Numbered from the stretch's first letter, positions 47,454 to 57,751 are shown. The stretch is 58,488 nucleotides of DNA from an uncultured Alphaproteobacteria bacterium (GCA_902541695.1 CACBRT010000004.1:1-58488); one strand, 5' to 3'. Program-made: numbers and translations. The notes: generated from the letters alone by a model not told the origin.

Positions 47454-49919
47454 TTAACCAATAGTCCTTGCAATATTTTCAATTTTAAATATTTCAATAA
47501 CATCGCTCTTCCTAATATCCTCATAATCGTTAAATGCCATACCACATTCTTGCCCAGATTGAACAGCTTCAACTTCATCTTTAAATCTTTTTAATGTTTT
47601 TAAATTACCTTCATGAATTACCACATTATCCCTTAACAGTCTAACTTTTGCAGATCGTTGAGCAATACCTTCTGTAATTAAACAACCAGCTACCTTTCCA
47701 GTATTACTAACTTTAAATACTTCTAATATCTCAGCATATCCGAGTATAGTTTCTTTGATTTCAGGTTTTAATAAACCTGAAGCTGCTTTTTTAATATCAT
47801 CGACTAAATCATATATTATGGAATAATATCTTAGTTCTACTTCCTTTTGATTTGCACATTCCCTTGCTGACGCATTAGCTCTAACATTAAAACCAATGAT
47901 GGAAGCATTTGAAGCTTCTGATAAAATGACATCACTCTCTGTTATAGCACCCACACCAGAATGTAAAATAACAATTCTTACTTCTTCTGTACTTATTTTT
48001 TCCAATGCTTGAACTATTGCCTCAGCTGACCCTTGTACATCTGCTTTTACAACTAGAGGTAATTCTGAAATGTCTTTATCTGCTTTTGCTTTAGCAATCA
48101 TTTGATCCAATGTTTTCCCTTTACCTAAAGCATCCTTTTTATCTTTTACAACTTGTTTTCTGTAGTCTGCAATTTCTCTAGCTTTAGTTTCTGACGATAC
48201 AACGTTTAATAAATCACCAGCTTCAGGCGTTCCATTAAGACCTAAAACTTCTACTGGTACTGATGGTCCAGCAATTTCGACTATCAAGTTTTTACTATCA
48301 ATAAGGGCTCTTACTTTTCCCCATTGATCCCCAACTACTATAATATCACCTTTCTTTAATGTTCCTCTTTGAACTAACACAGTAGCAACTGGACCACGAC
48401 CAACGTCTAACTTTGCCTCTATTACTGTCCCCTCTGCCAAACGTTTGGGATTTGATTTAAGTTCTAAAATTTCAGACTGTAATACAATATTGTCAATTAA
48501 ATTATCGATACCTTTACCTGTATAAGCTGAAACCTCTACGTCTAAAACCTCTCCAGACATTGATTCAACTATAATCTCATATTTAAGAAGTTCTGTTCTT
48601 ACTTTATTTGGGTCGGAATTTTCTTTATCACACTTATTTATTGCTACTATTATTGGTACATTAGCTGCCTTAGCATGATTGATGGCTTCAATTGTTTGAG
48701 GCATTACCCCATCATCTGCTGCAACTACAAGAATAATAATATCAGTTACCTGAGCTCCTCTTGATCTCATTGAGGTAAAAGCAGCATGTCCTGGGGTATC
48801 TAAAAATGTTAACGTAGACCCACCTTCACTTTTTACTTGATAAGCTCCTATGTGCTGAGTAATACCACCTGCCTCATTATTTGTTGTATTAGTTTTTCTA
48901 ATAGCGTCTAGTAATGAAGTTTTCCCGTGATCAACATGGCCCATAACTGTAATGATTGGAGCTCTTTCTTGTAAATTTTCAAAATCCTCCTTATCGTCAT
49001 ATTTTAGAATTGCATCTTCTACATCAGACGCAGATATCCTAATGGGGGTATGTCCAAATTCTTCAACAATAAGTATCGCAGTATCTGAGTCAATAGTTTG
49101 ATTTTGAGTTGCCATTATTCCGTTGGTCATCAGAGTTTTAACTACAGATGCAGACCTCTCAGCCATCCTATTTGCAAGTTCTTGAACTGTTATAGAATCA
49201 GGAACTTGAACTTCACGGATTATTTTTTCTCTTTCAATGTTTTCAGCAACTTGTCTTCTTTTTACTTTCTCTTGTCTTCTTCTTAAAGATGCAATAGATC
49301 TTTGTCTACCACCTTGATCTGAAAGCGCTTGATTGATGGTAAGTTTTCCAGATCTTCTTCTTTCAGTATAAACTTTGCTTGGTTTTACTTCTTTAAGATC
49401 TTCATCTTTTCTAAACTTCTTGTTAGAATTTGCTTCTTCTGGTTTATTATCAAATTTAGATTCTAACCGAATTTTATTCTTTTGGATGTTTTCTTCTGTA
49501 ACTTTCTTAACTTCTTGACCATTATCAATATTTTCTTTTTTTTGGTCTATATTTTCAGTATTTTCTATTTTCTTTTTTGTTTTAATGTCTGATACTTTTT
49601 CTTTTTTTAGCTTTTCTTGTTCTTCTTTTAATTGAAGTTCTCTTTCACGAGCAGCAGCTATTGCTTTTTTTCTTCTATCAATTTGCTCATCAGAAAAAGT
49701 ACTTTCTTTAGAAGTACTTTTATTTTCTTGATTTTCTGATTGTAAAGGTTTTTGAATTTGTGATGGATTATTTTTATTTGTTAAAATTATTTTTTTTCTT
49801 TTTGTTTCAATCAATACAGACTTAGATCTACCATGTGAAAGATTCATTCTTACAGGACCTCCACCTCCACGGAGGCTTATTGTTTTGGAGTTAGATTTTT
49901 TTTTGTCATTTTCGTTCAT
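47454..49919 (-). CDS. infB: translation initiation factor IF-2
   Basis: An 821-residue GTPase that brings initiator tRNA to the ribosome. A charged, Lys/Glu-rich, low-complexity region (about 40-235) precedes the IF2 N-terminal fold. The G domain begins GHVDHGKTS (327-335), with DTPGHAAF and NKCDKEN, then domains II-IV. The ATG has AAGG 11 bases upstream. It is the fourth gene of the rimP-nusA-ylxR-infB cluster. Confidence 0.97.
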   Translation of the reverse strand: MNENDKKKSNSKTISLRGGGGPVRMNLSHGRSKSVLIETKRKKIILTNKNNPSQIQKPLQSENQENKSTSKESTFSDEQIDRRKKAIAAARERELQLKEEQEKLKKEKVSDIKTKKKIENTENIDQKKENIDNGQEVKKVTEENIQKNKIRLESKFDNKPEEANSNKKFRKDEDLKEVKPSKVYTERRRSGKLTINQALSDQGGRQRSIASLRRRQEKVKRRQVAENIEREKIIREVQVPDSITVQELANRMAERSASVVKTLMTNGIMATQNQTIDSDTAILIVEEFGHTPIRISASDVEDAILKYDDKEDFENLQERAPIITVMGHVDHGKTSLLDAIRKTNTTNNEAGGITQHIGAYQVKSEGGSTLTFLDTPGHAAFTSMRSRGAQVTDIIILVVAADDGVMPQTIEAINHAKAANVPIIVAINKCDKENSDPNKVRTELLKYEIIVESMSGEVLDVEVSAYTGKGIDNLIDNIVLQSEILELKSNPKRLAEGTVIEAKLDVGRGPVATVLVQRGTLKKGDIIVVGDQWGKVRALIDSKNLIVEIAGPSVPVEVLGLNGTPEAGDLLNVVSSETKAREIADYRKQVVKDKKDALGKGKTLDQMIAKAKADKDISELPLVVKADVQGSAEAIVQALEKISTEEVRIVILHSGVGAITESDVILSEASNASIIGFNVRANASARECANQKEVELRYYSIIYDLVDDIKKAASGLLKPEIKETILGYAEILEVFKVSNTGKVAGCLITEGIAQRSAKVRLLRDNVVIHEGNLKTLKRFKDEVEAVQSGQECGMAFNDYEDIRKSDVIEIFKIENIARTIG

Positions 49920-49948
49920 TACTATGTAGACCTTTTTAAATTATATTC

Positions 49949-50509
49949 TTAACTTCTTAAACTTTGTAATCGATAAGCATCAGAAATTAAAGGATTAATG
50001 AAAGAACTTTTCAAAAAACCAATTTGAGCTATTTTTTCTTTTCCAAAAGCAATTCCTAGTTCCTCTTTTGTAAAACAATTTATTTTATTTTTTTGATTAT
50101 GTGGCTTGCTAATTTTTTTCTCAAAATTTTGCGAAGAGTTTCTAGCTTGGAATATAAGATATATATTTTTTTTATTTAATTGAAGCTTAATTTCATTAAA
50201 ACCAATTATTACTTTTTTTGCTTTTCTTGCTAAACTTATATTGCCAATTAAGTGCCGAAGTAATATTTTTTCTATAATTTTTTCAATATTTTTTTCATCA
50301 AATATTTTTGTATATTCTGCATCAAATTTTTCAATAAATTTTCTTAGTTCATTTCTTGATGATTTTACAAAAAATTCTTTACCTTCGAAATCATAATATA
50401 AATCAGGAATTAAGTATTTTTTTTCTGAAATTACAAATCTAATTTTAAGATGATTTTGATCATCATTATTATTTTTATAAAAACAATTTTTTTTTTCAAA
50501 CTTTTCCAT
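49949..50509 (-). CDS. YlxR/DUF448 RNA-binding protein with L7Ae-like tail
   Basis: A 186-residue protein between nusA and infB, the standard place of the YlxR (DUF448) gene. The N-terminal part keeps the outline (IRFVISEKKYLIPDLYYDFEGKEFFV) but has lost the Cys and GRG motifs seen in most homologues. The second half (LLRHLIGNISLARKAKKVIIGFNEIK, FTKEELGIAFGKEKIAQIG) matches the L7Ae-like extension typical of Alphaproteobacteria. Homologues have been linked to RNase P and nucleoid binding. Identification rests partly on position. Confidence 0.75.
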   Translation of the reverse strand: MEKFEKKNCFYKNNNDDQNHLKIRFVISEKKYLIPDLYYDFEGKEFFVKSSRNELRKFIEKFDAEYTKIFDEKNIEKIIEKILLRHLIGNISLARKAKKVIIGFNEIKLQLNKKNIYLIFQARNSSQNFEKKISKPHNQKNKINCFTKEELGIAFGKEKIAQIGFLKSSFINPLISDAYRLQSLRS

Positions 50510-50546
50510 TTAATTATATTTAAATTGTATTATATATCTAATTATT

Positions 50547-52130
50547 CTATTCAGCGTCAGAAAATTCACTTTCATAGTCTTCACTAGAAATCCATCCCAT
50601 TTGTAGTCTGGCTTTCATAATAAGATTTCGTGCCTCTTTAATACCAATGTCAAATTTCTCAAGAATTCCCTCATCTTTCACTCTTTTACCTTCTACTAAA
50701 GTATATCCACCAGCAATTTCCCAATCGGCGCACTTGGCAAATTCTTCTAGGTTTTTTATCCCATCTTCTGCTAATACTTGTATCATCTCCGGATTAATTC
50801 CTTCAAAATTAATTAATGTATCATCTACACCTAATTCTTTTGCTTTTTTTAGAGCTTTGTTATTATTTTCCTCAATGCATTCATGTGCTCTAGCTTGTAA
50901 TTCTTCTGCTGTAGAAATGTCAAAGCCTTCTATATTTTCAACTTCACTTTTTTCAACATATGCTACTTCTTCTAAAGTTGAAAAACCTTCAGCTACTAAT
51001 AATTGAGCTACCATCTCATCAACATTTAAATTATCCATGAATAGTTTAGATCTTTCAGAAAATTCAGCCTGCCGCCTATCTGACTCCTCAGCCTCTGTCA
51101 TTATATCTATATCAAATTCTGTAAGTTGACTTGCTAATCTTACATTTTGACCCCTTCTCCCTATTGCTAAAGACAGTTGATCATCAGGGACAACAACTTC
51201 AATTCTTTTAGAATCTTCGTCTAGAACTACCTTTGAAACTTCAGCAGGCTGCAAAGCGTTTACCAGAAATGTAGGTGCATCATCATTCCAAGGGATTATA
51301 TCTATTTTTTCACCTTGAAGTTCATTTACAACAGCTTGCACTCTAGAGCCTCTCATTCCAACACATGCACCAACGGGGTCAATAGAATTATCTGTAGTCA
51401 AAACTCCAATTTTTGCTCTGCTACCAGGATCCCTGGCTACTGTTTTTATTTCAATAATACCATCATAAATTTCAGGAACTTCCATTTTAAATAATTCAGC
51501 TAAAAATTCAGGTGCGGTTCTTGATAAAAATATTTGAGGTCCACGAACTTCTGATTTAACATCTTTAATGTATGCCCTTACTCTATCTCCGTTTCTAAAA
51601 GTTTCCCTATTTATTAATTGGTCTCTCCTTAGGATAGCTTCACCTCTTCCAACATCTACTATAACATTTCCATATTCGATTCTCTTAACTTGGCCATTTA
51701 TTATTTGACCTATTCTATCTTTGAATTCTTCATATTGTCTCGATCTCTCAGCCTCACGGACTTTTTGGACAATAGTTTGTTTAGCTGATTGAGCTGCTAT
51801 TCTTCCAAAATCTAATGGTGGTAATGGATCCAAAATTACTTCACCTATTTGGATTCCGGGTTTTATGATATCAGCATCCTTTAAATTAATCTCAACAAAA
51901 TGGTTTTCTACGTTATCAACAACTGTTCTACAGCGATTCATTGATAATTCGCCTGTTTTTAAGTTTATTTTTGCTTGTATATCGTATTCTGAACCATATT
52001 TTGACTTAGCTGCTTTTGCTAAACTATCTTCCATGGCTTCAATAACTAGTTTAGGTTCAATAAGTTTTTCTCTAGCAACTGCATCAGCTATTTGTAAAAG
52101 CTCACTTTTGTTTGTATTAAATTCTGACAT
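50547..52130 (-). CDS. nusA: transcription termination/antitermination protein NusA
   Basis: A 527-residue NusA: N-terminal RNAP-binding domain, S1 domain (IINGQVKRIEYGNVIVDVGRGEA), KH1/KH2 (GSRVQAVVNELQGEKIDII, GRRGQNVRLASQL), and C-terminal acidic repeats (LLVAEGFSTLEEVA). It binds RNA polymerase and stimulates pausing and intrinsic termination. The ATG follows TAGG. A hairpin terminator just upstream of rimP, the first gene of this operon, could be its own target. Confidence 0.97.
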   Translation of the reverse strand: MSEFNTNKSELLQIADAVAREKLIEPKLVIEAMEDSLAKAAKSKYGSEYDIQAKINLKTGELSMNRCRTVVDNVENHFVEINLKDADIIKPGIQIGEVILDPLPPLDFGRIAAQSAKQTIVQKVREAERSRQYEEFKDRIGQIINGQVKRIEYGNVIVDVGRGEAILRRDQLINRETFRNGDRVRAYIKDVKSEVRGPQIFLSRTAPEFLAELFKMEVPEIYDGIIEIKTVARDPGSRAKIGVLTTDNSIDPVGACVGMRGSRVQAVVNELQGEKIDIIPWNDDAPTFLVNALQPAEVSKVVLDEDSKRIEVVVPDDQLSLAIGRRGQNVRLASQLTEFDIDIMTEAEESDRRQAEFSERSKLFMDNLNVDEMVAQLLVAEGFSTLEEVAYVEKSEVENIEGFDISTAEELQARAHECIEENNNKALKKAKELGVDDTLINFEGINPEMIQVLAEDGIKNLEEFAKCADWEIAGGYTLVEGKRVKDEGILEKFDIGIKEARNLIMKARLQMGWISSEDYESEFSDAE

Positions 52131-52146
52131 ATTAAAAACCTATTTT

Positions 52147-52629
52147 TTAAATTAATAATTTAGCTGAACATATTTTGCTAAATTTTATAGACACTAAATC
52201 ATTATTTTGATCTATAAATATATTATTTTGTGTAACTTGTGCTAATTTACCTTTGTGTTTTATTTTTTTGTTATCAGCATTTATTTCAGTAATACTTACC
52301 ATATCCCCTCTATACTTTAGAAAGTCTTTTAGTCTTGTTAAAGGTCTATCTAAACCAGGTGAGGATATTTCTAAGTCAAATTCATCTAATATTAGGTTAT
52401 TGTTTTCCAAATAATTAGAAATTTTTCGAGAATAATTGGCACAATCATTTATATCTATATTTTTTCTTTTATGATCGATCATTATTTGTATATTTTTTTT
52501 TTTATTATTGTTTATTCTTATTCGTAAAATTTCGTAATCACTATCTGCAAATATAGTATTCAAATTTTTTAATAATTCTTTTTCAATATCGGAGCTTGCA
52601 ATTAAATTTTTCATTACTTCCATTTGCAT
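52147..52629 (-). CDS. rimP: ribosome maturation factor RimP
   Basis: A 160-residue 30S assembly factor with the family's LEISSPGLDRPLTRLKDF signature near 88-105. Three in-frame ATGs occur in the first six codons and the exact start is unclear; none has a well-spaced ribosome site. The first ATG directly follows the T-tract of a hairpin at 52637-52653. It is the leading gene of the rimP-nusA-ylxR-infB operon. Confidence 0.92.
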   Translation of the reverse strand: MQMEVMKNLIASSDIEKELLKNLNTIFADSDYEILRIRINNNKKKNIQIMIDHKRKNIDINDCANYSRKISNYLENNNLILDEFDLEISSPGLDRPLTRLKDFLKYRGDMVSITEINADNKKIKHKGKLAQVTQNNIFIDQNNDLVSIKFSKICSAKLLI

Positions 52630-52636
52630 AAAAAAA

Positions 52637-52653
52637 ACGGGCTTGAAGCCCGT
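52637..52653 (-). terminator. intrinsic terminator/attenuator before rimP
   Basis: On the minus strand ACGGGCT-TCA-AGCCCGT forms a 7-bp GC-rich stem followed at once by seven T residues and then the rimP ATG. That is the shape of a Rho-independent terminator in the rimP direction. It may end transcripts from the SDHAF4-like gene, or act as an attenuator in the rimP leader, since no promoter fits between it and the ATG and a TATAAT lies just upstream. Confidence 0.72.
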
Positions 52654-52674
52654 AACAGTTATTTAATTATCACT

Positions 52675-52680
52675 ATTATA
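52675..52680 (-). promoter_or_regulatory. possible -10 box for the rimP operon
   Basis: A perfect TATAAT on the minus strand, about 22 bases upstream of the terminator hairpin and 46 upstream of the rimP ATG. The -35 region is poor. In DNA this AT-rich the match can be chance. Confidence 0.3.
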
Positions 52681-52703
52681 TTGTAATTTCAAGAAAATAA
52701 AAT

Positions 52704-52892
52704 TTAAAAATCACTAATAATACCTTTTCTTTCCCAATCACCATATCGAGTTGGTTCTAGATCTAAAGGACCATTAATTTCTTTTGGCATATTTACAAGT
52801 AAATTATTTTCTTTTTTTTTTCTATTTTCTGCTTCTTTAAGTGCTTGTTCAGCAATTTTTTGTTTATTATTTACTCTTTTTCTATAACACAT
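52704..52892 (-). CDS. SDHAF4-like protein (DUF1674)
   Basis: A 62-residue protein ending EPTRYGDWERKGIISDF, the hallmark C-terminus of DUF1674 (PF07896), homologous to the mitochondrial succinate dehydrogenase assembly factor 4. The eukaryotic protein helps assemble flavinylated SdhA; the same role is likely here but inferred. The N-terminus is Lys-rich. It is divergent from rsmB, as in other Alphaproteobacteria, with 65 bases between starts. Confidence 0.88.
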   Translation of the reverse strand: MCYRKRVNNKQKIAEQALKEAENRKKKENNLLVNMPKEINGPLDLEPTRYGDWERKGIISDF

Positions 52893-52957
52893 TTATAACT
52901 CATCTTAAATCTGATAATATTGATAATAAAACAAAATCTAAGTTATATAGAAAAAAA

Positions 52958-54280
52958 ATGAATGTAAATAAATTTATTAATTCAAAAAAAATTACTTCAA
53001 GATATTTAATTCTTAAATTCTTAGATGGTGTATTTATTGATAAAAAAACAGTACCTCAAACACTAGAAGTTCTCTTGAAAAAAAAGATAGTTTTTGAAGA
53101 TAAAGATATTGCAAAAGCTGAAAGAATATCAAACTTCATTTTTGGTCATTTGAAAAGCATAGATTCTATTTTATTCTCAACTTTGAAAAAAAAAACAAGG
53201 ATTTCTGTTCTAAATATATTACGTATAGTTTTATCTGAAATAGTTTTGAAAGAAGCTCCTAATTATGCTTTGGTTAATTCAGCAGTTGAATTGGGTAAAG
53301 TAAATAAAAAGACTAAATATTTTGTTGGTTTAATAAATGCGGTTTCAAAAAAATTAATTCAAAAAAATAAAAATAATGAATTATTTTTAAAAAGTAATTT
53401 AGAAATTGGTTTTAAAACATATTTACAACGAAATTATTCATCCAAAATAGCTGAAAAAATAGAAAAGATTTATACCTCAAGTAATACTTTTGATTTATCC
53501 CTAAGAAATTCAAATGAAATTGAATTTTGGAAAAAAAAATTGAATGCAACTGTACTTCCAACAGGAACATTAAGGATTAAGAAAAATGTTAAGATATCTG
53601 AATTAGATGGTTTCAAAGATGGTAAATGGTGGGTTCAAGACATTTCTTCTTCAATACCTGTAAAACTTTTAGGAAATTTAAAAGGCATGGAAGTTTTAGA
53701 TTTGTTTTCTGCACCAGGTGGTAAAGCTATGCAATTAATATCATTAGGAGCTAAAGTTACTTGTATTGATAATTCTTTAGTTAGAATTAAAAAACTTGAA
53801 GAAAATTTGGCAAGAATGAAAATGAAAACAGATATTATTAAAACAAACTTCTACAATTATAATAGTAAAAAAAAATTTGACTTAGTTTTAATTGATGCTC
53901 CATGTAGTGCTACTGGAACAATAAGAAAAAATAAAGAATTACAATATTTGTTTCCTCAGAAAAGACTTGAAAATCTTATAAAGATACAAAGGGATTCATT
54001 AAAATTTGCAAAGAAATTTGTAAGAGATGACGGTTTAATATTATACTGTAATTGTTCTTTGTTTTTATCTGAGGGAGAAGATCACATTTTAGATTTTGTC
54101 AATAAAAATAAAGGTTGGTATTATGAGAAATTAACTAATACCAATAAGGGTATTGACAAAGATTGGTTTAATGAATTTGGCTTTTTAAGGATAAGACCAG
54201 ATCATTTGCATGATCAAGGTGGAATGGATGGCTTTTTTGCAGCTATATTAAAAAAAAATCATCCAGATAAAATTAGTTAG
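52958..54280 (+). CDS. rsmB: RsmB-type 16S rRNA cytosine-C5 methyltransferase
   Basis: A 440-residue RsmB/NOP-family RNA m5C methyltransferase. An N-terminal NusB-like helical domain (about 1-130) is followed by the Rossmann core: LDLFSAPGGKAMQL binds SAM, DAPCSATGTIRKN carries one catalytic Cys and YCNCSLFLSEGE the other. The start is the ATG giving MNVNKF; longer in-frame sequence upstream overlaps the divergent SDHAF4-like gene. E. coli RsmB modifies C967; the same target is presumed. Confidence 0.92.
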   Translation: MNVNKFINSKKITSRYLILKFLDGVFIDKKTVPQTLEVLLKKKIVFEDKDIAKAERISNFIFGHLKSIDSILFSTLKKKTRISVLNILRIVLSEIVLKEAPNYALVNSAVELGKVNKKTKYFVGLINAVSKKLIQKNKNNELFLKSNLEIGFKTYLQRNYSSKIAEKIEKIYTSSNTFDLSLRNSNEIEFWKKKLNATVLPTGTLRIKKNVKISELDGFKDGKWWVQDISSSIPVKLLGNLKGMEVLDLFSAPGGKAMQLISLGAKVTCIDNSLVRIKKLEENLARMKMKTDIIKTNFYNYNSKKKFDLVLIDAPCSATGTIRKNKELQYLFPQKRLENLIKIQRDSLKFAKKFVRDDGLILYCNCSLFLSEGEDHILDFVNKNKGWYYEKLTNTNKGIDKDWFNEFGFLRIRPDHLHDQGGMDGFFAAILKKNHPDKIS

Positions 54281-54321
54281 ATTTATAACTAAATAAAAAT
54301 TTTTTAGTATTAAGGGAAAAA

Positions 54322-55941
54322 ATGTTGAAACCACTGAATTATTTATTTTTTTATATTTGTAAGGTTTTTTTTAAATATAAAAGAATATCAAAAATTAATT
54401 TTATGGATTTTAATACTTATCCTTCAGAAAAGATAGTATTAAGTAAGCATTTAGAAAATGGAATTTTAAGAAATTCTTATATAAATAAAGAGATAATTGA
54501 ATTAAAAATAAGAGGGAATAAAAAACTGATTTATGCTCTTAATAGTTTCCAATGGTTATTTCTTCTTTCTAGTATAAATAGCTATAAATCAAAAAAATAT
54601 ACTGAATATTTATTTAAAAAATCAAATATTTTAGAATTGAATTTTAATTATCTAGCATGGAGACCTGATATAACTGGGTTAAGATTGCTGGCATTAAGCC
54701 TAAATATTAATTTTATCATATTAACTAGAATTTTTGAAAAAAATAATAAATTAGCATTACTATTAGGACTTCATGTTTTATATTTGAAATTAAGTAAGTT
54801 ATTTATTTATAGAAGTATAAAAAGCTTAAGAATAAATATGGGAATCTTTTTTTGTTCTTTTTTGTTAACTGAATTCTCCTTAAAGAGAAACACGATTCTT
54901 AAAGAAATTATTAAAGATTTAGACTGTATTTTTGATAAGAAAAATAAAATCAAAACTAGAAATCCTAGTGATCTTTTAGAGATACTTTTTTTTATTAATA
55001 GGATTTTGAAATTTTCCTCAACAGCTGATTTTTCAAATGGAAAAATAGATAAAATTTTAAAAAAATTTCAAAATAAAATTTGTCCAATTTTAAAAGGTCT
55101 TCGTTTAGGAAATGGATTATTAGTAAGATCTAACAATTGTAGCGGATTTTCTATATATTGTGAATTAGAAAAAGAATTATTTGATGCTAGTCCATCAGAT
55201 ATTTCTATAAAGAAAAATCCAATCGGATTTATTAGATTTAATCCAGGAAGATTAACATTTTTGCTTAATAGTGAGATTAGCGAAAAAAAGAAAAATTCTT
55301 CAGATTTTATGTGCTCTGCTTTTTCTTTTGAACTTACCTCAGGACAAAATATTTTATTTCAAAATAATTCATCATTTCTTTGTAATATTGGAACAAGTGA
55401 TGAAATAATAACCTTGAAAAATCAAATGAATACTCTTGGATTGAAGATTCAAGAAGAAAATAGAAAAAGTGTAGATTTTGAAAGTAAATTAATTGAAATA
55501 AAACAACATAGAGATTTAAAATACAATTATCTAGATGTAAATAAGGTTATTTCTTACGATGAGACTATAATTTCATATCATAGAAACTTTTTTATACCCT
55601 TTGCAGGAAATTTGATTTCTTGTAATGAGAAAATAATATTGAACGAAACTAGTAATAAAAACAACTTTTTTTTCATTCCATTTTATCTTCACCCTGATGT
55701 TGAAGCTTGGAAATCTGATAGTTCAAATAATTTTTTGTTAAAACTTAAAAATAATGAAATTTGGAGATTTGATACTGATCAAAAAAATCTATTGTTTGAA
55801 GAGTATCAATTCTTAGATCCATTAGATCTGGTTATGAAAAAAGGATACAGAATTGTTTTAACAAATTACTTTAATATAAAAGAAACCTTTTTTAATTGGA
55901 AATTATATCTTCAAAGTTTTTCAAAACGTATTTCAAAATGA
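54322..55941 (+). CDS. heparinase II/III family protein
   Basis: A 539-residue protein with an N-terminal alpha-helical region and a C-terminal beta-rich part (FNPGRLTFLLNSEI, then FAGNLISCNEKIILNE) as in heparinase II/III-like proteins. No signal peptide is apparent, so it may be cytoplasmic. Homologues sit between rsmB and purH in many Alphaproteobacteria but their substrate is unknown; a polysaccharide lyase role is not proven. The ATG has AAGGG 6 bases upstream. It lies 41 bases after rsmB. Confidence 0.78.
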   Translation: MLKPLNYLFFYICKVFFKYKRISKINFMDFNTYPSEKIVLSKHLENGILRNSYINKEIIELKIRGNKKLIYALNSFQWLFLLSSINSYKSKKYTEYLFKKSNILELNFNYLAWRPDITGLRLLALSLNINFIILTRIFEKNNKLALLLGLHVLYLKLSKLFIYRSIKSLRINMGIFFCSFLLTEFSLKRNTILKEIIKDLDCIFDKKNKIKTRNPSDLLEILFFINRILKFSSTADFSNGKIDKILKKFQNKICPILKGLRLGNGLLVRSNNCSGFSIYCELEKELFDASPSDISIKKNPIGFIRFNPGRLTFLLNSEISEKKKNSSDFMCSAFSFELTSGQNILFQNNSSFLCNIGTSDEIITLKNQMNTLGLKIQEENRKSVDFESKLIEIKQHRDLKYNYLDVNKVISYDETIISYHRNFFIPFAGNLISCNEKIILNETSNKNNFFFIPFYLHPDVEAWKSDSSNNFLLKLKNNEIWRFDTDQKNLLFEEYQFLDPLDLVMKKGYRIVLTNYFNIKETFFNWKLYLQSFSKRISK

Positions 55942-55965
55942 AAATAAATTTTAAAAGGATTTAAA

Positions 55966-57561
55966 ATGAAAAAAAATATGATTAAAATAAAAAGAGCTTT
56001 AATTTCAGTTTCAAATAAAAATGGACTTAGAAATTTTGCAAAAAAACTTAATTCTTTTGGTGTTGAAATAGTTGCGAGTGGAGGAACGGCGAATTTTATT
56101 GAGAATACTGGAATAAAAGTAATACATGTAGAGGCTGTTACTGGTTTTCAAGAATTACTTGGCGGACGAGTTAAAACTCTACACCCTAAAATACATTCAT
56201 CAATTTTAGCTGATAGAGACAACCAAAGTCATATAGATGATCTAAAAAAAATTAAAATGGAAACTATTGATTTAGTCGTTTGTGATTTATATCCGTTTTC
56301 AGACTCTATAAATGAGCAAAAAAATTTTGATTTATGTTTGGAAAATATTGATATTGGAGGAATTTCTTTATTAAGGGGTGCAGCTAAAAATTTTAAATTT
56401 GTAACTGTAATAACAGATGTAAATCAATATAAACAATTCATTAATCATCTTTTTCAAAATAGAGGTTATTCAACCTATGAGTTTAGATTAAACAAAGCTC
56501 ATGAGGCTTTCATTTATTCAAGTAATTACGACTTTCGTATATCTAAATGGTTTTCAGAATTAAATAAAAAAGAATTTAATAATTTAGTTTTAAACGATAA
56601 TAAAATACAAAATGTACTGTCATATGGCGAAAATTCTCATCAAAAAGCGGCTTTTTATCAAGATGATCTTTCAAGAAATAATTGGGGTAATTATTTTCAA
56701 ATACAAGGTAAAGCATTATCATACAATAACCATTTAGATTTAGATGCATGTTTAAATTTACTTAATAATTTTAAGCATTATAAAGATTCAATAGTCGGTA
56801 TAATTAAGCATACAAATCCTTGTGGAGTAGCTGCAAGCAATAATATTGTAAAAGCATTTAAAAAAGCAATATCGAGTGACCCTGTTTCTGCGTTTGGTGG
56901 AATTATTGTTATAAATAAAAAAGTTGGAAAAGACTTAGCAGATTTGATAGTAAAAAACTTTTATGAAATGGTAGTAGCTCCAGATTTTGACAAGGAATCA
57001 CTTCAAATTTTTTTAAAAAAAAAAAATTTAAGAATTATTTCGTTAGGTAAAAAATGGAAATTAAATAAATCAAGTAAGAAAGAATTTAGATCTGTTTTAC
57101 ATGGAACTTTAGTTCAAGAAAAAGATAATGAAATTATTGATGAAAATAATTTCAAAATGGTAACAAATCTTTATCCAGATAGAAGGCAAATTAAGGATTT
57201 AATATTTGCATGGAATGTTGTAAAATTAGTAAAATCTAATGCAATTGTTATAGTTAAAGATATGATGACAATAGGAATTGGATCAGGTCAACCAAGTAGG
57301 GTTGATAGTTCAAAAATGGCTATAAAAAAAGCTTTAAATTTAGTCAATAAAAATATAGATAGTAGAATAAGTCTTAATAAATCAGTAATGGCTTCTGATG
57401 CTTTTTTTCCTTTTCCTGATGGTATTACAGAAGCTATAGAAAGAGGAATATGCTCAATAATTCAACCAGGTGGATCCCTAAGAGATAATCAGGTGATCGA
57501 TTTAGCTAATAAAAAAGAAATTAGTATGGTATTTACAGGTGTTAGATCTTTTAAACATTAG
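55966..57561 (+). CDS. purH: bifunctional AICAR transformylase/IMP cyclohydrolase
   Basis: Performs the last two steps of IMP synthesis. The cyclohydrolase domain starts KRALISVSNKNGL, with GGRVKTLHPKIH (about 66-77) and NIDIGGISLLRGAAKN. The transformylase domain has SYGENSHQKAAFY and KHTNPCGVA with the catalytic Lys-His. It is full length at 531 residues. The ATG follows AAAAGG. The 3' end is 2 bases from the convergent Trm112-like gene. Confidence 0.96.
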   Translation: MKKNMIKIKRALISVSNKNGLRNFAKKLNSFGVEIVASGGTANFIENTGIKVIHVEAVTGFQELLGGRVKTLHPKIHSSILADRDNQSHIDDLKKIKMETIDLVVCDLYPFSDSINEQKNFDLCLENIDIGGISLLRGAAKNFKFVTVITDVNQYKQFINHLFQNRGYSTYEFRLNKAHEAFIYSSNYDFRISKWFSELNKKEFNNLVLNDNKIQNVLSYGENSHQKAAFYQDDLSRNNWGNYFQIQGKALSYNNHLDLDACLNLLNNFKHYKDSIVGIIKHTNPCGVAASNNIVKAFKKAISSDPVSAFGGIIVINKKVGKDLADLIVKNFYEMVVAPDFDKESLQIFLKKKNLRIISLGKKWKLNKSSKKEFRSVLHGTLVQEKDNEIIDENNFKMVTNLYPDRRQIKDLIFAWNVVKLVKSNAIVIVKDMMTIGIGSGQPSRVDSSKMAIKKALNLVNKNIDSRISLNKSVMASDAFFPFPDGITEAIERGICSIIQPGGSLRDNQVIDLANKKEISMVFTGVRSFKH

Positions 57562-57563
57562 TT

Positions 57564-57749
57564 TTATAAATCTTGATTAATTTTTCTAGATTCAGAAATT
57601 AATAAAATCGGTATACCGTTTTTTATAGGATATGCTAAACCAGCAGCTTTAGAGATCAATTCAGAATTAATTTCATCAAAAGTAAGTGTAGTGTGTGTCT
57701 TTGGACAGACTAAAATTCGTAATAAATCTTTGTCAAATTCATAAGTCAT
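57564..57749 (-). CDS. Trm112-family protein
   Basis: A 61-residue protein of the Trm112/YcaR (UPF0434) family. It has LRILVCPKTHTTL, with one Cys where zinc-binding members have more, and AGLAYPIKNGIPILL, the family signature. Eukaryotic Trm112 activates methyltransferases; the bacterial role is less clear. It lies 2 bases after the Lon-N gene on the same strand, the usual alphaproteobacterial pairing. Confidence 0.88.
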   Translation of the reverse strand: MTYEFDKDLLRILVCPKTHTTLTFDEINSELISKAAGLAYPIKNGIPILLISESRKINQDL

Positions 57750-57751
57750 TT

